Shown: positions 6,801-11,413 of the stretch, piece after piece
How the letters are laid out: every line of letters starts with the position of its first letter
Numbering within the stretch: the stretch's first letter is position 1
Assembly: GCA_012512465.1 (NCBI GenBank)
Contig: JAAZED010000107.1
Span: 1-11,413 of the forward strand
Source: Oxalobacter sp.
GTDB lineage: Bacteria > Pseudomonadota > Gammaproteobacteria > Burkholderiales > Burkholderiaceae_D
Length of the DNA stretch: 11,413 nt
Reading direction: 5' to 3'
Made by a program: the position numbers and the translations under genes
The notes under the pieces: model-generated
What the model saw: the letters and a program-made list of their open reading frames with translations, nothing else
Database searches by the model: none
What the model was told of the DNA's origin: nothing

Positions 6801-7320
6801 GGTCACTGATCGGTGACGCCGAGGAAATTTCACCGTTGGGGCGGAAGCGTACCTTGCACATGCCCAAAAAGGTGCGCCGGTCAGACTGGTCCGGAGACAG
6901 GATATACAACAGGCGCTGGGCCGGGGTGTCCGGTATTTCATTTTCCGAGGCTGCCGACGGATCGCTTGCGCCGAATGTGGCGCTTCTCAGGCGTTGCAGC
7001 CAGGAGGCAACCGGTGCAGAAACAGACTGGGCGCTCGCCGACTTTTTCTTCCGAAGCACGGTTAACAGGACAGAGACGACATGTTTGCAGTTGGTATGGT
7101 CAGGGCAGGTGCAGGTTCCCTGAAAACGCAATCCCTTGACAGTGGATTTGAGAAAAATATTCTGCTGATAAATCTGGTTGCCCGGTCCCTTGACCTGCGA
7201 ACGGATCAGGTTGGCCGCGAGCTGGATCTGCTTGACATTGTCATGTTTGCTGTATTCAAGGCCAGCCTTGTATGTGGCCTCAGCAAAGTGCTTGTGAATG
7301 TCTTCCTGTGTGAAGTTCAT
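3865..7320 (-). CDS. SWIM zinc-finger SNF2-family helicase-like ATPase
   Basis: This 1151-residue Swi2/Snf2 ATPase is expected to move on double-stranded DNA in the cytoplasm and remodel DNA-protein complexes. A SWIM zinc finger lies near the N-terminus (Cys70, Cys72, Cys78, His80), followed by a long middle region typical of bacterial SNF2 proteins (about 130-650). The motor has motif I DDMGLGKT (685-692), Ia APTSLMSNW (716-724), II DESQ (783-786), III LTGTPLEN (810-817), IV LVFSQF (976-981), V SLKAGGVGLNL (1027-1037) and VI QATDRAWRIGQ (1057-1067), so it looks complete. The C-terminus has a basic tail (TTTRKTRK). RapA, an RNA polymerase recycler, is a distant relative but lacks SWIM, so I do not use that name. 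The start at 7320 fits the family N-terminus, though its ribosome binding site is weak (GGAT, 4 bases away). It is divergent from tex and converges on dps. Confidence 0.92.
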   Translation of the reverse strand: MNFTQEDIHKHFAEATYKAGLEYSKHDNVKQIQLAANLIRSQVKGPGNQIYQQNIFLKSTVKGLRFQGTCTCPDHTNCKHVVSVLLTVLRKKKSASAQSVSAPVASWLQRLRSATFGASDPSAASENEIPDTPAQRLLYILSPDQSDRRTFLGMCKVRFRPNGEISSASPISDPQALLTEKPDFILPEDDGTIRLFIAMRGGSSPQGQNLVEPRGPLGAQLLRILIDRQQLLWTNSWSDIGKGLLFPLRAAPPREARLIWLETESTLRLSWEFAPLPENEEKKRTVRKQRIDYILPTEPPWYMDNLTCGELLLPTNDTGISVKDLQELVSQAPPVPIKDKTAVSRMLITQGLADLIPPPEPVKESVRTDIKPSPILRLGSILNKGAAGSGHAELPSWYDYAQLLFDYDGQPVFYGSHVPVMRALGSAIERIQRDEKMEAGFYEDLHNAGFIQQDNLAAPHATLPGLLDLPSQADWMDFTSHVMPRLEKSGWQIEKTQDYRYDVVEIEDWYARIADDAKNTGKDWFSLELGIVVNKQRISLLPLLVALIRTAPEEFDPKKLNKKPDNEALLTTLPDGVRVALPWGRIKPILRTLGELYFADRTDDLAIRLHALDSPRLAELTRELPLHWLNGERLLEMGTRLAEFDGVQKVQPPKTLQATLRDYQQEGLSWMQFLREYELAGILADDMGLGKTLQTLSHILLEKEAGRLTRPALVVAPTSLMSNWEDEANRFAPELRVLVLQGKDRLKRFERIDQYDLVLTTYALLPRDEKELQEHEYHLLILDESQYIKNIRSKAAQIATTLRARHRLCLTGTPLENHLGELWSQFHFLLPGLLGNEKTFNSEFRHPIEKLADDNRKSLLTRRIRPFLLRRTKDKVADELPPKTEMVRNVELTSTQRDIYETVRLAMDKKIRDEIAKKGVARSQIVILDALLKLRQVCCDPRLLRGGANRKAATSAKLAALMEMVEELMLEDRRILVFSQFTSMLALIEAELKVRNIPYTVLTGDTVDRAGAIRAFQEGQIPLFLISLKAGGVGLNLTAADTVIHYDPWWNPAVENQATDRAWRIGQDKPVFVYKLIARGTLEEKIQELQQKKADLADAILSTGETQGVQITPDDLQAIFEPLESMGDEDVYLSEPEIIPPAKTTTRKTRK

Positions 7321-7332
7321 ATATCCATGATA

Positions 7333-7382
7333 TCGCTTTTAAGCGACATTTTTCTGGGCGAAAGGGACATTATCAGCGATAA
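7333..7382. promoter_or_regulatory. Two inverted repeats and candidate -10 before the SNF2 gene
   Basis: TCGCTT-TT-AAGCGA (7333-7346) is a 6-bp inverted repeat starting 13 bases upstream of the SNF2 ATG. TTATC-AGC-GATAA (7370-7382) is a second, 5-bp one. On the minus strand the second overlaps TGATAAT (GATAAT complementary to 7369-7374), a good -10 that would place the transcript start near 7362. No matching -35 at 17 bp is evident. The first repeat would then fall in the short leader. The calls are from pattern only. Confidence 0.35.
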
Positions 7383-7478
7383 ACGCCAAAAAGGGGAGGC
7401 TTTCCTTTTTTTTAATGGGTTTTTTGAGACAAAAAATTATAAATGCTGGCTGGGAAATAATGCCTCAAGGGCTGGCAT

Positions 7479-7505
7479 ATTCCGTCAGATTCCGTATCAT
7501 TTCGT
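7479..7505 (+). repeat. Three ATTYCGT repeats at exact 10-bp spacing before tex
   Basis: ATTCCGT occurs at 7479-7485 and 7489-7495, and ATTTCGT at 7499-7505. The 10-bp period equals about one helical turn, so all copies face the same side. The array ends 28 bases before the tex ATG, with a T7 run (7513-7519) in between. It could be a cooperative binding site or a chance short tandem repeat. Confidence 0.5.
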
Positions 7506-7533
7506 CTTTCCCTTTTTTTGATTCCCGATTGTC

Positions 7534-9891
7534 ATGTTGTCATCGATAGAACAACGTATTGCCGAGATACTGGCGGTTCCTGCAAGGCAGGTTGAGGCCG
7601 CTGTCACCCTGCTGGATGAAGGGGCGACAGTCCCTTTTATTGCCCGCTACCGCAAGGAAGTGACCGGCGGGTTGGATGATGCCCAGCTTCGTACGCTTGA
7701 AGAGCGGCTTTACTACCTGCGCGAACTCGAAGACCGTCGTGAAACGGTGTTGAGAAGTATTGATGAGCAGGGAAAGATGACGCCCGAGCTGAAAGCGTCG
7801 ATCCTTGCCGCAACGGATAAAACCACACTGGAAGACCTGTACCTGCCCTACCGCCCCAGGCGCCGCACGAAAGCGCAGATTGCAGGGGAAGCCGGTCTTT
7901 TGCCCCTGGCGGATGCGCTGCTGTCAAACCCGATGCTGGATCCCGAAACGGAAGCGGCAAAATACCTGTTGCCGTCATTTACGGCAGAAAGCGGTGAAAA
8001 TCCGGGAATACCGGATGTGGCGGCGGCACTGGAAGGCGCTCGCCAGATTCTGATGGAGCGCTTTGCTGAAGATGCCGGATTACTGCAGACGTTGCGTGCA
8101 TACCTGCATGAGCATGGTGTTGTCGAGTCCCGTGTCGTTGAGGGCAAGGAACAGGATGGCATCCGTTTTTCCGACTATTTCGATTATACGGAGCCGCTGG
8201 CGGTGATTCCTTCCCATCGGGCACTGGCGCTTTTCAGGGGACGGCGGGAGGAATTCCTGAGCATTCGCCTGCGGCTGGATTCGGAAACCGAACGGCCGCG
8301 GTGGGATGCGCCGCATAATCCCTGTGAAAGCCGGATTGCGGTTCATTTTGGCATTGCCGACAAGGGACGTCCGGCGGACCGCTGGCTCATGGATACCGTG
8401 CGCTGGGCCTGGCGGGTACGGATTTTCACGCACCTGGAAAGCGGCCTGATGAATGCCCTGCGTGAACAATCGGAAATTGAGGCGATTGAGATTTTTGCCC
8501 GGAATCTGAAAGCGCTGCTTTTAGCGGCGCCTGCCGGTCCCCGTGTCACCATGGGGCTGGACCCGGGGTTGCGCACAGGGGTGAAGGTTGCCATTGTGGA
8601 TGAGACCGGAAAAGTGCTGGATACGGAAACCGTTTATCCGCACCAGCCGAAAAATGACTGGGCGGGCACACTGGGAGCGCTTTCTTCACTGGTTGAGAAA
8701 CACGGCGTCAGCCTGATCGCGATTGGCAATGGTACGGCGTCGCGGGAAACCGACCGGCTGGCCCAGGAGCTGCTAAAACAGCTGTCCGGGCAGCGGCTTG
8801 CCAAAGTGATGGTATCCGAAGCGGGTGCGTCGGTTTATTCGGCTTCCGAGTATGCCTCGCAGGAATTGCCGGAGCTGGATGTCTCACTTCGCGGCGCGGT
8901 TTCCATTGCGCGCCGCTTGCAGGATCCGCTGGCGGAACTGGTCAAGATTGATCCCAAATCGATTGGCGTCGGGCAGTATCAGCACGATGTTTCCCAGCAT
9001 GGCCTGGCCCGGTCGCTGGATGCTGTCGTTGAAGATTGTGTGAATGCCATCGGGGTGGATGTGAATACGGCGTCAGCCCCGCTTTTGGCGCGTGTGTCCG
9101 GTATCGGGGAAACTCTGGCCAGAAATATTGTGGCCTACCGGGATCAGCATGGCCGGTTTGCCTCGCGGGCTGATCTGAAATCCGTTCCGCGTCTGGGAGA
9201 AAAAACCTTTGAGCTCTCGGCGGGATTTCTGCGTATCCCGGATCGCGAAAATCCGCTGGATGCTTCTGCGGTTCATCCGGAATCGTACCCGGTTGTAGAA
9301 AAAATCCTGGCGGATATCAAAAAGGACATCAAGACCGTTATCGGTGACAAGGCATTGCTCGAATCGCTTATGCCGCAGCGATATGCCGATGAACGGTTTG
9401 GTCTTCCAACCGTGACAGATATCCTGTCCGAACTGGAAAAACCCGGTCGCGACCCGAGACCTGCCTTTGTGAATGCAGCGTTTAAGGAGGGAATCGAGGA
9501 AATGTCTGATCTTGAGCCGGACATGATTTTAGAAGGAGTGGTGACAAATGTGACGGCTTTTGGCGCCTTTGTCGATATCGGTGTTCACCAGGATGGTCTG
9601 GTCCATATTTCGGCGCTGTCCGACAAGTTTGTCAAAGACCCGCATCAGGTTGTCCGCACCGGTCAGATAGTGAAAGTCAAGGTGATGGAGGTTGATCTGA
9701 AACGCCGCCGGATTGCCCTTTCCATGCGTCTGACGGACAGCAGTGCTTCAGCGCCAGAGAAAATCGTTGCCGATGCGAAAAAGGCCGGAAAAGGGAAAAA
9801 GCCTGACAGGCAGGAAGCCGGAAAACCCGCGGCTTCCGAATCGGCGATGGCAGATGCATTTTCCCGGTTAAAGAAAAAGCCCGGCAAGTAA
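7534..9891 (+). CDS. tex: Tex transcription accessory protein (S1 RNA-binding)
   Basis: This 785-residue protein is the bacterial relative of eukaryotic Spt6, a cytoplasmic nucleic-acid-binding factor linked to transcription. All domains are visible in order: the helical N-terminal part with [19 protein letters not shown] (24-42), a YqgF/RNase H-like domain beginning [10 protein letters not shown] (340-349), the conserved [11 protein letters not shown] (476-486), a helix-hairpin-helix region (NTAS 511-514, VSGIGETLA 521-529, VPRLGEKTF 551-559), and an S1 domain (about 659-732; [17 protein letters not shown] 677-693). A lysine-rich tail follows (about 745-785). Length matches the family. ATG 7534 is the first possible start, since an in-frame TGA lies at 7519-7521, and it aligns with known Tex N-termini. 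No clear ribosome binding site is seen. It is divergent from the SNF2 gene and ends 4 bases before the convergent permease gene. Confidence 0.97.
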   Translation: MLSSIEQRIAEILAVPARQVEAAVTLLDEGATVPFIARYRKEVTGGLDDAQLRTLEERLYYLRELEDRRETVLRSIDEQGKMTPELKASILAATDKTTLEDLYLPYRPRRRTKAQIAGEAGLLPLADALLSNPMLDPETEAAKYLLPSFTAESGENPGIPDVAAALEGARQILMERFAEDAGLLQTLRAYLHEHGVVESRVVEGKEQDGIRFSDYFDYTEPLAVIPSHRALALFRGRREEFLSIRLRLDSETERPRWDAPHNPCESRIAVHFGIADKGRPADRWLMDTVRWAWRVRIFTHLESGLMNALREQSEIEAIEIFARNLKALLLAAPAGPRVTMGLDPGLRTGVKVAIVDETGKVLDTETVYPHQPKNDWAGTLGALSSLVEKHGVSLIAIGNGTASRETDRLAQELLKQLSGQRLAKVMVSEAGASVYSASEYASQELPELDVSLRGAVSIARRLQDPLAELVKIDPKSIGVGQYQHDVSQHGLARSLDAVVEDCVNAIGVDVNTASAPLLARVSGIGETLARNIVAYRDQHGRFASRADLKSVPRLGEKTFELSAGFLRIPDRENPLDASAVHPESYPVVEKILADIKKDIKTVIGDKALLESLMPQRYADERFGLPTVTDILSELEKPGRDPRPAFVNAAFKEGIEEMSDLEPDMILEGVVTNVTAFGAFVDIGVHQDGLVHISALSDKFVKDPHQVVRTGQIVKVKVMEVDLKRRRIALSMRLTDSSASAPEKIVADAKKAGKGKKPDRQEAGKPAASESAMADAFSRLKKKPGK

Positions 9892-9915
9892 GGTATCAGG
9901 TGTCGCCGGAGTTTT
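9881..9915. terminator. Possible weak two-way terminator at the tex/permease junction
   Basis: CCGGC (9881-9885) pairs with GCCGG (9905-9909) across 19 bases that contain both stop codons. TTTT follows at 9912-9915, and AAAAA precedes at 9875-9879, which gives a T run to the minus-strand transcript. The A and T runs can extend the stem past two mismatches. With only 4 bases between the genes, any terminator must overlap coding sequence. The short stem and long loop make this uncertain. Confidence 0.35.
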
Positions 9916-10996
9916 CCTCTTCCGGGATATCGCTGGCGGCCTCAGGCGGGCGACCTGATTTTTCGTCCGAAAACATTTTCCAGGAGGTCATGAACAGCGC
10001 GGCAATAACCGGGCCGATGACAAAGCCGTTCAGCCCGAAAAGGCTTAAGCCCGAGAGTGTTGATATCAGGACGATATAGTCCGGCATCTGGGTGTCTTTC
10101 CCCACGAGGATCGGCCTTAACAGGTTGTCAGACAGCCCGATGACAACAGCGCAAAAGGTGATCATGATGACACCTTTGAGAATGGCGCCGGTACTCAGCA
10201 GGTAAATGGCAACAGGAACCCAGATCACCCCGGCACCGGCCGGAAAGAGGGACAGAAATGCCATGATCGCGCCCCACAATACCGGGGCCTGAATGCCCAG
10301 TGCCCAGAAAATAAGCCCGCCCAGACCACCCTGCACAATAGCAACGATCAGGTTGCCTTTGACCGTGGCCCGGATAACGCCGGTGAACCGGTTCAGTAAT
10401 TCGTGCTTTTGGGACTCACCCAGAGGAATTGCCCGGCGTATCGCCAGGGAAAGTGATTCACCCTCTCGTAAAAAAAAGAAAAGCAGGTAAAGCATGATGA
10501 TGGCGCCGACACCAAAGCCAAAGACATTCTGACCAAAAACAAGTGCTTTGCCGGCCAGAAAGCGGCTTGCCTGCATCAGGCCGGAGGTGATTTTGCTCTG
10601 AAGGTCCGTGATGTCGCCGATACCGAAGCTGTTCATGATGTGGATGAACCACTTCGGCAGGTGATCGTAGATTTCCATAAATGTCCGGTTGACATCAATT
10701 TCGCCGGTAAGCATTTTCCGGTACAGCATTTCTCCTTCCTGCAGCAGGGAAAAAATAATGATGCTCAAGGGGAGAATGGCGATCAGCAGGCAGAGGAACA
10801 GGATCAGGACGGCAGCGCAATTTTTTTTGCCGGGGATTTTCTTCTGGATGCGCTCAAAGAGGGGCATGAAGAGAACCGCAAAAACAAACGCCCAGAAAAT
10901 AGCGCCGGAAAACGGCAGCAGCAGCCAGGCAAAGGCCAGTGTGATGCAGGCCAGCAGCGCAAGAAAAATTTTTTCGTGAAGCAGGGGGCGGTTCAT
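9896..10996 (-). CDS. AI-2E-family inner-membrane permease
   Basis: This 366-residue polytopic membrane protein belongs to the AI-2E (YdiK/PerM/TqsA-like) family. Hydrophobic spans occur at about 10-28, 30-47, 60-85, 155-176, 210-235, 238-268, 270-290 and 306-340. A soluble stretch lies at about 87-150. Family-like features include LREGES (176-181), FPAGAGVIWVP (251-261), DNLLRPILVGK (290-300) and GFVIGPVIAALF (324-335). Members are linked to autoinducer-2 export or to sodium(lithium)/proton exchange, and sequence alone does not choose between them. The C-terminal tail is acidic (from about 343) and probably cytoplasmic. The start at 10996 fits the family length but has no evident ribosome binding site. 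It converges on tex with a 4-base gap and is divergent from the gene at the right edge; neither neighbour suggests quorum sensing. Confidence 0.92.
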   Translation of the reverse strand: MNRPLLHEKIFLALLACITLAFAWLLLPFSGAIFWAFVFAVLFMPLFERIQKKIPGKKNCAAVLILFLCLLIAILPLSIIIFSLLQEGEMLYRKMLTGEIDVNRTFMEIYDHLPKWFIHIMNSFGIGDITDLQSKITSGLMQASRFLAGKALVFGQNVFGFGVGAIIMLYLLFFFLREGESLSLAIRRAIPLGESQKHELLNRFTGVIRATVKGNLIVAIVQGGLGGLIFWALGIQAPVLWGAIMAFLSLFPAGAGVIWVPVAIYLLSTGAILKGVIMITFCAVVIGLSDNLLRPILVGKDTQMPDYIVLISTLSGLSLFGLNGFVIGPVIAALFMTSWKMFSDEKSGRPPEAASDIPEEENSGDT

Positions 10997-11070
10997 GTGC
11001 AGTGCAGTCTGGTCGTCAAATCCGTGTGTGATGCGCTATTGTTGCGAAGAAAGCCGATATCAGGAATGTG

Positions 11071-11159
11071 ATAACGCAAGATTTCTGCATCACATGATAG
11101 CTTGAGTTGGCTCAATTGTCTGTCTGCATTCGCCCCCCCATCTTAATAACGCAATATTT
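11071..11159 (+). repeat. Near-perfect 14-base direct repeat, 75 bp apart
   Basis: ATAACGCAAGATTT (11071-11084) and ATAACGCAATATTT (11146-11159) match at 13 of 14 bases. Both are in the divergent region between the permease gene and the last gene, on the same strand, 75 bp (about seven helical turns) apart. This spacing would suit a DNA-looping regulator or paired sites. The second copy runs into TTGACG (11158-11163), a good -35 candidate for the rightward gene, though no good -10 follows. Confidence 0.45.
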
Positions 11160-11227
11160 GACGCCTCTCAAACAGGACTTTCGAAATCGCATCAACATAG
11201 CGAAAAAACCGCATTGTTTTACTGCAT

Positions 11228-11234
11228 AAGGAAG
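11228..11234 (+). promoter_or_regulatory. Ribosome binding site deciding the start of the right-edge gene
   Basis: AAGGAAG ends 6 bases before the ATG at 11241, a normal spacing, and directly abuts the in-frame ATG at 11235. This favours 11241 as the true start. Confidence 0.6.
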
Positions 11235-11240
11235 ATGTCC

Positions 11241-11413
11241 ATGAAGACAGACAAAAAACGTCCGAAACCCAGAAAAATTCGTGAGCAGGAGTTTGTTGAC
11301 AGTTTTGATGAAGACATGATGGAAGCGTTTGACGATGTCTTCGAAGCGGATGATACGTCGTTTTACAACATGTATCAGCAGATGGAGCGGGATCGCTCAC
11401 TGGGACGTGACGA
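11241..11413 (+). CDS. Unrecognised charge-segregated protein, partial (runs off right edge)
   Basis: An open frame starts at ATG 11241 and is uninterrupted to the window end (57 codons plus 2 bases), so the C-terminus is missing. I do not recognise the family. The visible part is strongly segregated: residues 2-14 hold eight Lys/Arg (KKRPKPRKIR at 5-14), and residues 15-38 hold twelve Asp/Glu of 24, spaced with aromatic Phe residues (FVDSFDEDMMEAF). Charges then mix. There is no signal peptide or membrane segment so far, suggesting a cytoplasmic, possibly partly disordered or nucleic-acid/protein-binding N-terminus. AAGGAAG at 11228-11234 supports this start; ATG 11235 would add two residues. 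It is divergent from the permease gene. The antisense frame over the same bases (11143-11400) is much less convincing. Confidence 0.65.
   Translation, partial: MKTDKKRPKPRKIREQEFVDSFDEDMMEAFDDVFEADDTSFYNMYQQMERDRSLGRD

Noticed and set aside
6467..7123. 218-codon plus-strand frame
   Set aside because: Antisense shadow of the SNF2 gene; its sequence is biased and unrecognisable.
3865..7320. SNF2 protein as part of a phage-defence system such as DISARM
   Set aside because: No methyltransferase, nuclease or other defence partner is adjacent; neighbours are housekeeping-type genes, and SWIM-SNF2 proteins are common outside defence.
11067..11094. TGTGA...TCACA as a CRP-type site
   Set aside because: The half-sites are 18 bases apart, not the 6 needed for a CRP site.
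11133..11139. C7 run as a phase-variation tract
   Set aside because: Seven bases is short for a phase-variable tract, and it does not lie between convincing -35 and -10 elements.
11143..11400. 85-codon minus-strand frame
   Set aside because: Competes with the plus-strand frame that has a well-spaced ribosome binding site; no recognisable features.

Overview
The window looks like a stretch of a Gram-negative chromosome with roughly balanced base composition. The Tex protein, the 366-residue AI-2E-family permease and the long SWIM-SNF2 protein suggest a betaproteobacterium, possibly Burkholderiales/Oxalobacteraceae. That placement is inferred from remembered family resemblance, not from a search. 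I see no mobile element, CRISPR array, rRNA or tRNA, and no convincing multi-gene novel system.

Layout, left to right: an Atm1/HMT1-type ABC exporter (+, 222-2042); a eukaryotic-like protein or sugar kinase (-, 2057-2950); a Dps mini-ferritin (+, 3243-3809); a 1151-residue SWIM-SNF2 ATPase (-, 3865-7320); the Tex transcription factor (+, 7534-9891); an AI-2E-family permease (-, 9896-10996); and the start of an unrecognised, charge-segregated protein (+, from 11241, running off the right edge). The seven genes alternate strictly in orientation, so each is probably its own transcription unit. Convergent pairs are nearly abutting (gaps of 14, 55 and 4 bases). Divergent pairs share intergenic regions of 292, 213 and 244 bases, and these hold most of the unexplained structure.

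Functional links are loose. The exporter carries counterparts of all four glutathione-contacting residues known from a bacterial Atm1, and Dps detoxifies iron and peroxide, so both fit metal and oxidative stress. The SNF2 protein and Tex are both nucleic-acid/transcription factors expressed from one shared divergent region. The kinase is the least understood complete gene: it has a full HRD catalytic loop, DFE in place of DFG, and a basic amphipathic C-terminal tail.

The most useful leads are regulatory. They are a TACGGTA-n13-TACCGTA element two helical turns across in front of the kinase, a palindrome at the predicted start of the dps transcript, three ATTYCGT copies spaced exactly 10 bp before tex, a near-perfect 14-base direct repeat 75 bp apart before the last gene, and a strong two-way terminator that overlaps the SNF2 stop codon.
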